64,000 bases of DNA from Miscanthus floridulus. Lineage: Eukaryota; Streptophyta; Magnoliopsida; Poales; Poaceae. Numbering within the stretch: position 1 is the stretch's first letter; every line of letters starts with the position of its first letter. The stretch covers positions 112,130,278 through 112,194,277 of the forward strand of contig NC_089588.1 of the NCBI RefSeq assembly GCF_019320115.1, written 5' to 3'. The translations under genes were made by a program, and so were the position numbers. The notes under the pieces are model-generated. The model was not told the origin of the DNA. It saw only the letters and a program-made list of their open reading frames with translations, and made no database searches. Below are positions 34,011 to 46,305 of the stretch, piece after piece.

Positions 34011-34276
34011 TTTTTTCTTGTTTCTATTTTCAATTGATGATTCGTTTTGGTTTTCGAATAGGTTTTCGAATACGTATTCTACGCTGCTAGTAATATACGT
34101 ATTCTACACGTTTATAATGTTCGAATATTTTGTACAAACTAAAGTATGAAACTAACGTATATATTACATGCATATACATATATTATACATTATTTTATGT
34201 ACATATAATATGTATATATATATTACAAATAAAGCTTACATTGTACTATTCTATCATATCCTTGGGATAACAAATT

Positions 34277-34705
34277 CACTCCATCTGGTTTGGCTTCCAT
34301 GTTTCGTTGACGTCATTGTAGAACTCGCCGGCGGGGTTGAGGACCTGGTCATTAAGAAATCCTGCTATGGTCTCTTGAATTGCTTTCAGTTGGTCACGTC
34401 GTATGACTTTTTCCTTCAACCATAGAGTCTTCAATAAAAGTTAAAGGAAAAGTATTAATATATATATATATATGTGTGTGTTGGTCACGTGATTACTTAT
34501 ATATATGAGCAACAAAGAAATTGTGAATATATGAATATATTTATATAACAGTACTTTGAGGATCTCTTCAGGAGTTCTTTTTGCGTACGCCATGATGAAC
34601 TCGCAAACATAGTATCCGCAGTAGTTGTTCCCCTGTTCTTGCCTCAGAACCCACTTTTACGAGAAAAAAGATCCGGTGAATTGAAAGCATGCATGGTGTT
34701 AATTG

Positions 34706-34746
<41 letters not shown>

Positions 34747-37700
34747 GTAGCTAGTACTTACTTTGTGTGCGATTACATCCTAGTGGCGCTTTGCAATGTT
34801 TCATGTGGTGTTCCTCAATGAAACTTTTCCAAACACTGCGCCCAATAAAATAAAAAATTAATTTGGCCTTTAATAATTGTTGCAGTTAAGAGATCGGGGT
34901 ATATATAGTTGCTAGAGAGACCAAATTACCCTTAGGATAATATCTATCATGTCTTGGTACTCTGTTTGCTCTTTTCTTAACGAGTCTAAGATGCTCAACC
35001 GACTATTGGCCATATCGATGACCATCAATATCCAGTGATTGCTGCATATGTTTTATACACAAATATGATCGACATTAACTAGAGTCAATATATATATATA
35101 TATGGGAGATAGCTTAGCTAGTAAGCAAATAATTGAACAAATGTCCATATGATCGACATTAATTATTTAACACTCACTTGAAGTTGTAGGGGAAGAGTAT
35201 GTTCTTGTTTTGTTGGTTCACTAAGAACCTCATGAGATTTTTCTCGAGTTCAGCTTTCCATTGAGGCGGGGGGTTAGGGTGTTTGAATACGACATTTGGA
35301 TCAATGAAACCAACATCATTATCCTTTCTCTTTCTGAGTTCTGTCATCTCATATCTGCATATATAAAAATATAGTGTGAGGATATATAATTTATATATAT
35401 ACATGTAGCTTTATATATATACACTTTAATAGTAGAAAATAATCACACTTACAGACAATAGCAGCTAATGAGACTTTTGTCGAGAGAGTCCAGGTGGCAT
35501 AGTTGGTGTAATTCTACAAACTCGACATATATAACGTCATCGCCACGGAAGTAATGTTGGTTTCTAACTCTGACAGGAACAAAGGCCTCTCCCCGTTCAC
35601 ACGCCGCCATGTACCACTTGTTTAGCAGGTACATTTGCGTACCCAGTTCACCTAAGGCCTCAGGGTTGTATAGACTCTTTCCATGTTCAAATTTCTTCCA
35701 AGGATCCACTTTCAGGAGCAGATGGTCCTTCAGCGAGCACTTGGGCAAGGTCCAAACCAGTTTCCTCGTAAAACCGAGCCAGCTCCTCAAAATCGACGTC
35801 TAAGTCTAAGTTCGAACCATATTCATTACGAACGACAAGAGGGGGGACTGATTGTTGCGATTGTTGTCCGAGTTGTGCAACACCTTTCCCTGGTCTAGTC
35901 TTTTTCTGCGCCGCCTCAAATGACTTGGTGAGAGAGCGGTCGTAGTCCGATTTTGGCAGGGTCTTTTGAGATTCCCGCTTTTTCTGGTCCACCTTCTTTC
36001 TTAGAAGATCTAGAGGTAGGTAGAAGTACGGTTTCTCCGGTTCTCCCTCGCTTCTCGTTGCTTTTTCACTTTTTCGAAGAAACTGTCCACATCTTTTTGT
36101 ACTGCAGCATTTAATTCCTTTTCACTTTTCTTGTAAGACAGTTTTTGGGGAATAACTGGATTAGATGAGGCTTTCTTCTTTGTCGGCTGGTGGGCCAACG
36201 GCTTCGTTTGCGGGGCGGACCTCTTAGGAGCTGGCTTCTTCTTAGTCATCAAGGGAGGCGGGGAAGCCATTGGAGACCTCCTTGGAGGCGTTGGAGACCT
36301 CCTTGGAGGCGTTGGAGACCTCCTTGGAGGTGGCGGCGGTGGCGGCGTTGCCACCTGATTTCCCAGAGCACTATGATGATCTGGAGATTGGATAATTGGA
36401 CTTAGGTTGGCGGAGACCCTGCTGTGTGAGTACAAAAAAGAATAATTAGGTATAAGAAATTGTTATTTTTAATCATGCATGTCAATAGAAAATTAGTGAA
36501 AATTTTTTTGTTCACTTTTGTCCGCACCTATTGTCTGGCAATTGAGGAAGCGGCGGTGGACTAGAGACCCCGGGAATAATGATGTAGCGCTTGCGCCATA
36601 GTATGAATGTCTTCTCTGCTTCTCCTAGAGTCTTCTCCCCATCACCTCCTGGAATGTCAAGAGCCAGATCACTAAAACCTTTGTTAACTCTATCCACTGA
36701 GACGCTAACATATCCAGGTGGTATTATTGCCCCATGGATTCTTGGTGTCTTGGTAGGATCTGGAGGAGAAAAAACACCGAGAGCCACCATGATTGTGGCA
36801 TTCTCTTTTGGAATATGTAGCTCACATGATGTAAACGGTGCAGTGATGTCATCCACAGGGAAACGTAGCATTGCGTCATCTTGATTTGGCAACTCCGTGG
36901 AAGCGCAGCTGCTTTTCAACTGATCAGGGGGGCTAATATTAATGTTGATTCCTGATCTGATGCCTGCCTTTGGGCACTCATTGCTATTTGCACTTGCTTT
37001 ATGATTTCGTCCTGCATTCTAGCTTGCATGTTTTTTTCGCGCTCTTGTGCTTGAAGCAACGCCTCCCGTGACTCACGAACATATTCCTCCAACCTGCTGA
37101 TCCACGCTGCTTCCTCATCCTTCCTTCTCTGCCGGCTTCTGTAGGTATCTCTGTCGTTAGGGAAACCATGCTCCCAAGAAATGTTCCGTCCTAAACCTCT
37201 TGTTCGGCCACTGTGTTCAGCAGTCCCGATGGCATACGTCAGTTCATCCTTCTCTCTATTGGGCCTGAACGCACCAATAGCTTTAGCTTGTAGAGCATAA
37301 GATAATCTTTGTGTTGCTCTTTCGAGTTTTGGGCCATGAACCAGCTTCCCGGTCTCTAGGTCCAGTCTTCCCCCATGAGCGAAAAACCAATTCTTCGCGT
37401 TTGGGCCAATTGAGTGATTCTGGTGTGATACCCTTGGCAAGAATGTCCGCTTCCATTTTTTCCCACTTGGGAATGGCAGTCGCGTAGCCACCAGATCCCA
37501 TGCCATGGTGGTATACCTTCTGTCGGGCATTCTCTTGGTTCCTTCTCACCCGTTCCTCACCCTCTTCCGATGTCTTGTACTGTACAAAATCATTCCAGTA
37601 GGGCCTCAACTTCGCGAGCGGGCCCCTAGTATTGAAATTGGGCGTTAGGTTCTTCTTGACGTATTTCGTGTATAGGGATTTCTTCCAAGTCTGGAATTGT

Positions 37701-38325
37701 GTGGCCATCTTCTTCATAGCCCACTTTCGAACTAGCTCCTTCAATTCATCATCGTTGATATCATCATAATCATCCGCTTGCAACGTGAAATGTTGAAGGA
37801 TATCATCCCAAATTAAATTCTTATCAAGATCAGAGACAAAACTAACATGAGGCTCGTTGATCTTTTGCTTCCATTCACGGGCACTGATCGGAAGTCTGTC
37901 CCTTACAAGGTACCCACAGTGTTGCACGAATTTCCTTGCATGTGGACCAAGTGGTTCGCCTGTCTCGATATTGAATTCCGATATTATGTAGCGCCCCTCC
38001 AATGGCTTTTTCGGGCCTCGAATATTTTTGCTTTTCGCCGTTGTGGTCGTCGATCCAGAGGGCTACGTATAAAAAAGAATAAATAAATATCATGTGTACA
38101 CATAATAGATGATAGATATTCAAATATATATATACAATATTCAAATATATATATAAATATATATACCTCGCCAGTATTTTCTTGCACAATATTTTCTTGG
38201 TTATCTTCAAGAGCCAGGTATTGACTCCCGTCATCTACATCCTGCTGGTCACCATCGGCAAATTGAGTGCCGGTGTTGATAATATTCATCATTTCTTCAT
38301 CCATGTTGTCTCTCGGGGCAGCCAT
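34277..38325 (-). pseudogene. Transposase_24 - DUF8039 - ULP1 protease fusion gene of C1
   Basis: Exon 1 is 38325-38167 (MAAPRDNMDEEMMNIINTG, donor GAG/GTATAT). Exon 2 starts at 38062 with PSGSTTTTAKSKNIRGPKK and carries the Transposase_24 core (WKKSLYTKYVKKNLTPNF, YHHGMGSGGYATAIPKWEKM, RPNREKDELTYAIGTAEHSG, DTYRSRQRRK), and a later exon the DUF8039 block (SCELHIPKENATI, GYVSVSVDRVNKGF). A proline-rich linker with a PPRRSPT triplet repeat (36240-36350) leads to the ULP1-like part: RNQHYFRGDDVIYVEF, VGFIDPNVVF, NHWILMVIDMAN with His, ILDSLRK with Asp, and NNYCGYYVCEFIM with Cys. The stop is at 34277. A 2-base deletion near 37397, absent from C2, breaks the frame. Confidence 0.83.
34710..34744. 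repeat. (AT)n microsatellite in an intron
   Basis: A run of about 17 TA units lies in an intron of the ULP1 part of C1. The sister copy C2 has only a few units at the corresponding place (about 52401-52409). Confidence 0.9.
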
Positions 38326-38364
38326 CTAGCTTTTACTCCACTAGATATATCTATAAAAAATAAA

Positions 38365-39625
38365 ACATGTTTCAATAAATAACCATCCGTACTAGTTGAC
38401 CTTGCTTACGTGATCATCTCGGCGAGCATTTCTCCACCGGACGGCACCGTACTTGGCCAAGGAAGAGCTCCGATTCTACGAGGAAGGGAACACGGTCTTC
38501 CACGACCGTTGCCGCTCTCCCTCGTAGAATCAAAGCTCCTCCTTGACGTCCGTTACCGCTCGGCAGAGAACATGCTCGCCGAGATGAACACGGTCCGCAA
38601 ATTCAACTAATACGGATTTTCTACAATTTTCTAACTATTTTCTAAGTTTTTCATTTCATGGAAAAATTAATTCTAAAAAATAAAAGGCATGATTTCTAAG
38701 TATTTCATTTCATGGAAAAAATAATTCTAAGTGACCTGCTCGATATCGGCGAGCTCGCGGGCGTTTAGGTTGCCGAGGATAGTAACATTTGTAGATGACA
38801 TTTGTAGGTCTAAAGTTATCAAATATCCATCAAATTATAGCTCAAAAACATGTTTCAATAAATAACCATCCGTACTAGTTGACCTTGCTTACGTGATCAT
38901 CTCGCGAGCATTTCTCCACCGGACGGCACCGTACTTGGCCAAGGAAGAGCTCCGATTCTACGAGGAAGGGAACACGGTCTTCCACGACCGTTGCCGCTCT
39001 CCCTCGTAGAATCAAAGCTCCTCCTTGACGTCCGTTACCGCTCGGCAGAGAACATGCTCGCCGAGATGAACACGGTCCGCAAATTCAACTAATACGGATT
39101 TTCTACAATTTTCTAACTATTTTCTAAGTTTTTCATTTCATGGAAAAATTAATTCTAAAAAATAAAAGGCATGATTTCTAAGTATTTCATTTCATGGAAA
39201 AAATAATTCTAAATGACCTGCTCGATATCGGCGAGCTCGCGGGCGTTTAGGTTGCCGAGGATAGTAACATTTGTGACATTTGTAGGTCTAAAGTTATCAA
39301 ATATCCATCAAATTATAGCTCAAAAACATGTTTCAATAAATAACCATCCGTACTAGTTGACCTTGCTTACGTGATCATCTCGGCGAGCATTTCTCCACCG
39401 GACGGCACCGTACTTGGCCAAGGAAGAGCTCTGATTCTACGAGGAAGGGAACACGGTCTTCCACGACAGTTGCCGCTCTCCCTCGTAGAATCAAAGCTCC
39501 TCCTTGACGTCCGTTACCGCTCGGCAGAGAACATGCTCGCCGAGCTGAATCACGGTCCGCAAGTTCAACTAGTACGGATTTTCTACAATTTTCTAACTAT
39601 TTTCTAAGTTTTTCATTTCATAAAA
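38365..39625. repeat. 2.6 tandem copies of a 480-bp unit upstream of the C1 Transposase_24 gene
   Basis: Units begin ACATGTTTCAATAAATAACC at 38365, 38848 and 39326. Each contains an inverted pair, GAGCTCCGATTCTACGAGG and CCTCGTAGAATCAAAGCTC, about 45 bp apart, able to form a hairpin, and CTTGGCCAAG. The array lies 40 bp upstream of the ATG at 38325 and is absent from C2. From 39626 to 40372 follows a GC-rich leader-like region with short GAGGCAGCGCGGGGAAGGCT repeats and no gene. Confidence 0.85.
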
Positions 39626-40372
39626 AGTTAAAATAAAATGTTTAGTCAGCGGAGTCCATAGAAATGACCATATTTTGACCTAGCAACGCATTGTCAATTG
39701 TCATTGCGTTGCATTGCACCCCGGACCGCAGCAACGCAACGAAAACTGTCAGGCCGGCTGTTCGGGCTCCGATTCTACGAACGAAGTGCACAAGACAGCA
39801 ACGCAACCGCAAAACCATGACCGGCAGAGCTGAACCGACTGACGCCTGCCTGGCGCTACCGATGGAAACGAGCCGCACCGCTGGGCACCGCAGCCGCGTG
39901 GAGTCGGCAGCACGAGTTCTCTCCGTCCCGCACGTCGCGTTTCAAGTTTACAGAAACTCAAACATACAATGCTACTGACAGGCACATACAAGAGAAACTA
40001 ATTACAACTCTCCGGTCGAGCACGTCCGGAGAAGGCTCGGGCGCTCCGGTGAGGCAGCGGGGAAGGCTCGGCCCTCCGGTGAGGCAGCGCGCGGGGAAGG
40101 CTCGGGCGAGCTCCGGTGAGGCAGCGCGGGAAGGCTCGGCGCGCTCCGGTGAGCACGAGCGAGGTGGGGGCCGGGACAGGACGGCGCGCTCCAGCGAGGA
40201 CGAGCGAGGCGCGCTGGCCGCCGGAGAAGAGCGCGCTGGGGCCAGAGAAGAGGCGCGCTGATGAGGCGAGGTAGGGTGGTCGCCTGGGAGCGGCGGCACT
40301 GCTGGATCGATCTGGTGGAGAAGATGAGGCGACGGCGTGGCGGAGACAGAGAGGAAGAGAACTAGGGCGTGG

Positions 40373-40675
40373 TTTATAAAGGGATACCTTTAGTCCCGGT
40401 TGGAGCTACCAACCGGGACTAAAGACTCTTTAGTCCCGGGCTATTATTAGAACCGGGACTAAAGGTCTGAGCTTTAGTCCCGGGTGTACCCACGACCCGG
40501 GAGTAAAGGGCATTTGGGCGGGCCGCGAAAACTGCAGCTCTACCTTTAGTCCCGGGTGGTTGATCCACCCGGGAGTAAAGGGGGATCTGTCCCGGCTAGT
40601 GGATACACCCGGGACTAAAGCTCCACCTTTAGTCCCGGGTGGTTGATCCACCCAGGAGTAAAGGGGGAGCTGCAG
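40373..40675 (-). promoter_or_regulatory. Internal repeat block plus TATA box of C1, promoter of the Transposase_24-ULP1 gene
   Basis: Eight TTTAGTCCCGG-type motifs in both orientations occupy 40389-40675. Read on the minus strand they are followed 8 bp later by TTTATAAA (40380-40373) and a CT-rich leader. The gene starts about 2 kb downstream at 38325. The 450 bp between 40676 and 41134 are AT-rich with no feature. Confidence 0.68.
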
Positions 40676-41134
40676 TTGGCTTTCTCCAATTACCATAAGT
40701 TTTTTCCTTTTTATATATTTCTTTTATATAAATATGCAGAGAGTTATTAATTGCCTAATAAATAAAATATTATCCAAAAAAATTATAAAAAAATTCTTGG
40801 ACTTGGTTTTGCATTATTATACGCAACAAAAATTTGTAAACTAAACTCTTTTGTTTTACTGTATAAATATTTGACATAGTGTAAATAATAATTACAATTT
40901 ACACCATGCAAAAATATACTACTTAATTAAAATCATTAAAACTATTGTTTTTCGACAGGAAATTAGTTTTCACATCTTATTAACGTTCATCATTTGGTTT
41001 TTCATCACACATTCTCCACGGGAAATCCACCGTCTAGCAGAAAATTCATTTAAACCGTAGAAAATATGAAAACACGACAAAAAAATCTGAAGTCACAATT
41101 ATTACATAATAGGTCTAATACATCACTATATATA

Positions 41135-44100
41135 TCAAGCGGGCACAGTAGTGAACTTCTTCTTAACATATATCCCTTGGTTATGATCGCGCCGTAACCA
41201 TGGAGTGTCCTCATCATTTAGCTGGATGCTTGGGTCTTTGTTCACTGTGAAGGGTGGAATTCGGTCATCCTTTTCATAATCTTCTGATATGTCTGACTTG
41301 TCTTCAATTCCGACGATGTTTCTTCTCCCTGAAAGAACTATGTGGCGCTTTGGCTCATTGATTGGGTCGTTGTTGTTTTTCCCTCTCTTCGGTTTTGTAG
41401 CCATGTCCTTGACATAGAACACCTGATTCACATCCTTGGCAAGGACGAATGGTTCGTCTTTGTACCCAATATTGTTGAGGTCCACGGTTGTCATTCCATA
41501 CTGGTTGTCGACTGCTACCCCGCCTCCAGTCGCCTTTACCCATTGGCACTTGAACAAAGGTACCTTAAAAGTAGGTGCATAGTTTAGTTCCCATATCTCC
41601 TCTATGCGGCCATAATATGTTTGCTTATTTCCATTAGGGTCGGTGGCATCTATGCGGACACCACTGTTTTGGTTGGTGCTCCTTTTATCTTGGGCTACTG
41701 TGTAAAATGTATTCCCATTTATCTCGTACCCTTTGTATGTGAGGATATGCCACGATGGCTGCCTAGCCAACAAATAAAGTTGCTCATCAATACTCTCATC
41801 ACCCTGACATTCTTTTCGCAACCAGTCGCTGAAAGTTTCCATGTGCTGACGCGTAATCCAAGCTTTAGACTTCCCTTGAAACTCGGATCGGAGCAACTCT
41901 TTATGTGTCTCGATATACGGATCCACCAAAGAGGAGTTTAGTAGAACTATGTAGTGTGCTTTATTAAAATAATTGTCCTACATACCAATATATGGTTTCT
42001 TCCCTAGTGTCCCCTTTCCACTTAGTCTCCCCTCGTGTCGCGATTCAGGAACACCAATCGGGTCAAGGTCGGGAATAAAGTCAACACAAAACTCAATGAC
42101 CTCCTCTGTTCCATAGCCCTTGGCGATGCTTCCTTCTGGTCGAGCACGGTTGTGAACATATTTCTTTAGGACTCCCATGAACCTCTCAAAGGGGAACATG
42201 TTGTGCAGGAACACAGGACCGAGAATGCTAATCTCCTTGACCAGGTGAACTAGGAGGTGTGTCATGATATTAAAGAAGGAAGGAGGGAACACCAACTCAA
42301 AGCTGACAAGACATTGAACCACATCATTCTGTAGTTTAGCTAGATCCATTGGATCGATTGCCTTCTGAGAAATTGCATTTAGGAATGCACATAGCTTCAC
42401 GGTGGCTAGACGTACATTTGGAGGTAGAATTCCTCTTAATGCAATGGGAAGCAATTGTGTCATGAGCACGTGGCAGTCATGGGACTTTAAGTTTAGGAAT
42501 TTCTTCTCTGGCACATTTATTATACCCTTTATATTCGAGGAGAATCCAGATGGTACCTTGATGCTTGCTAGGCATTCAAACATGCTTTCCTTCTCTTCTT
42601 TGCTAAGAGTGTAGCTGGCAGGACTTAAGTAATGGCGTCCATCATCTGTCTTCTCTGGATGCAGGTTGTCTCGTTCTTTCAAACACCGCAGGTCCTGTCG
42701 TGCTTCAAGTGTGTCCTTAGGCTTCCCATACACACCCATGAAGCCTAGCAGGTTCACACAAAGATTCTTCGTCAGGTGCATCACGTCGATCGCGCTACGG
42801 ACCTCTAGGACTTGCCAATAGGGTAGCTCCCAAAATATGGACTTCTTCTTCCACATGGGTGCGTGACCGTCGGCGTCGTTCGGAACAGGTTCGCTGCCAT
42901 GTGCCTTTCCAAATACTACTTTCACATCCTTGACCATATTGAGTACATCCTCACCAGTTCGGTTGCCCGGCTTGGTCTGGTGGTCTGCCTTACCTTTAAA
43001 ATGCTTGCCTTTCTTTCTTAGGGGGTGATTCGCAGGAAGAAATCGACGATGGCCAAGGTACACTGACCTTTCGACATTTTTTCAAGAATATACCTTTAAT
43101 GTCATCGAAACAGTGCGTGCACGCATTATATCCCTTGTTTGATTGTCCTGAAAGATTACTTAGAGCAGGCCAATCATTGATTGTTACAAACAACAATGCT
43201 CGTAGGTCAAAGTGCTCCTGTTTGTGCTCATCCCACACACGTACACCTGGTCTGTTCCACAAAAGTAGAAGTTCTTCAACTAGTGGCCTCAGGTACACAT
43301 CGATGTCAGTTGCCAGGTTGCCTTGGGCCTTGGATGAGCACTGGCATCATAATAAACTTACGCTTCATGCATAACCAGGGAGGAAGGTTGTAGATACATA
43401 GAGTAACAGGCCAAGTGCTATGACTACTGCTCTGCTCCCCTGAAAGGATTCATACCATCCGTACTTAAAGCAAACCTTAAGTTTCTTGCGTCATTTGCAA
43501 ACTCCGGGAATTCTCTATCGATTGCTCTCCACTAGGACCCATCAGCAGGGTGTCTCAACATATTGTCTACCTTACGGTCTTCTTTGTGCCATCGCAACAA
43601 CTTTGCATGGTCTTTGTTTCTGAATAGATAGTTTCAAGCGTGGTATTATAGGAGCATACCACATAATCTTGGCAGGGATTTTCTTCGTGGGACGTTCGCC
43701 CTCAACATCACCAGGGTCATCTCGCCTGATCTTATACCGCGATGCATGACATACCGGGCATGCATCTAACTTCTCGTACTCCTCGCCACGGTAGAGGATG
43801 CAGTCATTAGGACATGCATGTATCTTCTGGATTTCTAATCCCAAAGGGCAGACTACCTGTTTTGCTTCGTACGTAGTGGCGGGCAATTCGTTATCCTTCG
43901 GAAGCATCTTCTTTTGGATTTTCAGTAACTCCCCAAATCCCTTGTCAGATACACCATTCTTTGCCTTCCATTGCAGCAATTCTAGTGTGGTACCCAACTT
44001 TTTCTGCCCCACATCACAAGTTGGGTATAGCAATTTCTTATGATCCTCTAGCATGCGCTCGAACTTGATCTTCTCCTTTTCACTTTCGCATTCTCTTTGT

Positions 44101-44491
44101 GCGTCACGAATGGCCTGACCAAGATCATCAGCGGGCTCATCTTCTGCCCCTACCTCTTCTTCAGCTTCCCCCATTGTAGTATCATTGAAGGCCCCATATT
44201 CAGCAATAATGTCATCATCGTCCCATTGTTCTTCTTCACCTTCTTCCATTACAACCCAGGTTTCTCCGTGCTTCAGTCCAACAAATATAGTTTGGCATGA
44301 AACCCGACTTCAACAAGTGTGAATGAAGACTCCTTGAGCTAGCATATTCCTTCAAATTCTTACATATGGCACATGGGCAGCAGCATGAAACCATCGCGTT
44401 TGTTTGCCTCGGCCACACGTAAGAAAGAATGCACGCCCTCAATGAACTCTTGGGAGCGGCGATCAGCATTGTACATCCAATGCCGTCTCAT
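41135..44491 (-). pseudogene. TNP2-type CACTA transposase of C1, broken
   Basis: The minus-strand ATG at 44491 opens a transposase-associated domain (RRHWMYNADRRSQEFIEGVH, then CPCAICKN after a frameshift near 44375). An acidic region (MEEGEEEQWDDDDIIAEYGA) and the TNP2 core follow (GFGELLKIQKKMLPKDNELP, KIHACPNDCILYRGEEY), with a second frame break near 43620. The core continues at 43298 (YLRPLVEELLLLWNRPGV, YNACTHCFDD, MYLGHRRFLP), then DUF4218 (HDCHVLMTQLLPIALRG, FLHNMFPFERFMGVLKKY) and DUF4216 (YYGRIEEIWELNY, FKCQWVKA, DEPFVLAKDV), ending at TGA 41135. A TAG near 41978 replaces the CAG seen in C2. The GRF gene ends only 130 bp upstream. Confidence 0.87.
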
Positions 44492-44620
44492 CTGCATTAC
44501 ATGACATACATACCATATTAAAACCTAGAACATAATTAGTTAATTATACGACATGCATGCCACCACACAAGGTATTAATTTATGAAAGTCTCGCTACAAT
44601 GTAGACAATCCCAACTATCA

Positions 44621-45102
44621 CTAAAAAACTAAAGCTAAAATGCACTTCAGCAGCATAAGGATTTCGTGACCAATCCCAACTAAAACAGACAGATCATGCA
44701 TTTGTTCAACATCTATGGGCTTCTTCCGCAGGATCACTGCCTCATCAGCCGCCGTAACCGCCTGTGCAAGAGAGTTTTGCACGTGTTCAACATACTCTTC
44801 CTCCCAGTACCAGCCTGAACATCCAGTGCCATCCCACTGAAATTAAAACAAAAAATTAGAACTTTAATCACAATCATCATGAAAATAAGTATAAATTAAC
44901 CATAATCATCAAATGCGACAAAATAACTCACATTGCGATCCGGACACTTGTAGAAGATATGGCCCTTGTTGGGACACTCCTTCCTCACCTGGTACTCCAT
45001 CACAATCTTCTCCTCACACTTGCCGCATGCAATGAGAGGGAGGTCTGGCCTCAGTCGCTTTGTAAACCTGATGAGAGGCCGAGGACCCGAAGCAGTTGCC
45101 AT
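44621..45102 (-). CDS. GRF-type zinc-finger protein with hydrophobic C-terminal tail, C1
   Basis: Exon 1 (45102-44932) encodes MATASGPRPLIRFTKRLRPD and the zinc-finger start LIACGKCEEKIV, ending FYKCPDRN at a GTGAGT donor. Exon 2 (44836-44621) follows TTTCAG and restores the rest, WDGTGCSGWYWEEEYVEHV. Spliced, the CxxC...C...C spacing and the FYKCP and WYWEE patterns fit zf-GRF, a nucleic-acid-binding finger. After a helix (AVTAADEAVILRKK) comes a hydrophobic end (GIGHEILMLLKCILALVF), like a membrane tail. The spliced protein would be about 128 residues with no internal stop. A DNA- or RNA-binding accessory role is inference. Confidence 0.68.
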
Positions 45103-45544
45103 CTACTCTCTATACTCATTTTTAATATAATATAAATTTCTCATTTTATAAACAAATAAAATTAAAAAAAAACTCTAAAATTCTCTATATCTCTAAAGTA
45201 TGAAGTGTGCTATAGCATGCTAGAAATGAAAAGCTCAATACTAGTTTTGAATAATTACTTTAACCTTCCTGCATCCAAATATGCAAACTTTAAAATGATT
45301 TTGAGCTTAAATGGCTTACAAATAAAAAAATCTACCATAAAAAAAACCACATATATCTAGTCCACAAAATGAAATAAGCTACTGATGAAACATGAGAGTA
45401 TAAAGTTGGTAACCTTTAGAACCGAAGAATCGATGGAGGAATAGAAGAAATCTTGTGATCACCGGTGATGAGGAAGAAGAGAGGCCGGCGATGAAGCAAG
45501 AACACTGAGCTCGAAGTGGCTCGGACTCGGGGAGGAACAAGGGG

Positions 45545-45839
45545 TATATAGGAGAGGACCTTTAGTCCCGGTTGTAGACAGAAACCGGGACTAAATGTCA
45601 CTTTCTAGTCCCGGACGGAGCCTCCAGCCGGGAGTAGACTTTTACTCCCGGTTGGTAGCTCCAACCAGGACTAAAGGTCCCCACCAGCAAAAGCCTGGCG
45701 CAGTAGCCATTGGGCAGGGACCTTTAGTCCCGGTTGGAGCTACTAACCGGAACTAAAGGTTTCTCTAGTCCCGGGCGCGAAAAATACCGGGACTATAGTC
45801 AAATTTCGAAGTGGATCAAATGTTGTTTCTCTACTAGTG
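45545..45839 (-). promoter_or_regulatory. C1 right-end repeat array plus TATA box, promoter of the GRF/TNP2 unit
   Basis: Eight TTTAGTCCCGG-type motifs between 45561 and 45795 end, on the minus strand, 10 bp before TATATA (45550-45545). A CT-rich leader follows and the GRF ATG is at 45102. In En/Spm the transposase gene is also driven from a promoter beside the subterminal repeats. Confidence 0.7.
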
Positions 45840-46305
45840 AAACCTCCGAATAACCACCCCGCCTCACCCACACGCACACACAGCCACCACACGCACACAC
45901 GCACATGCACTGCAAGCACACACGCATCCCACCGCCCCCCTACCCCCGGCACGCCCGCCGCCGGCCTCCTGGAGCCCCGCCGCCCCCGGCGCGCCCACTG
46001 CCTGCCTCCCGATGCCCCGCCCCCGGCCACCGCCGCCCTAGGACTCCGCCGCCGCCCCGTGCCCCCAGCGCCCCACGCCCGACCGCTGCCTCTCAAGGAC
46101 CCCGCTGCCCCGCGGCGGCCGGCGCCCTCTACTCGACTTCAGAGTTAAACACAAAGCTGGGGAATGTTGTTGTTATGTCCCTGAATCATTGACCAAGGTA
46201 AACCGTTAGCAGGTATTTTTGTTGCTTCAAATCAAAGTTCATGCAAAACACAAAGCAGAAATTTTATGTTGGTCAGTTCTTGTTCAGATAAATTTTTGGT
46301 GCAGG
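45840..46305. mobile_element. CACTA family 2, copy A, right part with captured CBL exon
   Basis: After the second AAA the sequence CCTCCGAATAACCACCC continues copy A exactly as in copy B at 50324. A GC-rich block (45900-46128) leads into a captured CBL exon (46129-46180, minus) and flanking intron sequence. Similarity to copy B stops near 46305. No right inverted end is visible. Confidence 0.75.
46129..46180 (-). pseudogene. Captured last exon of a calcineurin B-like (CBL) gene, copy A
   Basis: On the minus strand, after the acceptor ATTCAG, the exon encodes DITTTFPSFVFNSEVE and a stop. This is the conserved C terminus of plant CBL calcium sensors. Only this exon survives in copy A, whereas copy B keeps three. 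Confidence 0.75.

Larger units (their letters stand above)
33762..45839 (-). mobile_element. C1: 12.1-kb CACTA transposon, TTTAGTCCCGGTTGG family
   Basis: Ends are CACTAGTACAGAAAC at 33762 and its complement CACTAGTAGAGAAAC read from 45839. The flanking duplication is AAA (33759-33761 and 45840-45842), and copy B of the host element shows the unoccupied site with a single AAA. Arrays of TTTAGTCCCGG/CCGGGACTAAA lie at both ends and at 40388-40675. Genes are on the minus strand: GRF zinc-finger protein, TNP2 transposase, then the Transposase_24-ULP1 fusion. All but possibly the GRF gene are broken. Confidence 0.94.

Noticed and set aside
33782..34037. Mirror-image frames rich in Gly-Leu-Lys in the C1 terminal array
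   Set aside because: Translation of inverted TTTAGTCCCGG repeats gives open frames on both strands.
45743..46148. Overlapping Pro/Ala- and Arg/Gly-rich frames in copy A
   Set aside because: Composition-driven frames in a GC-rich block; no domain, and copy B has a different length here.
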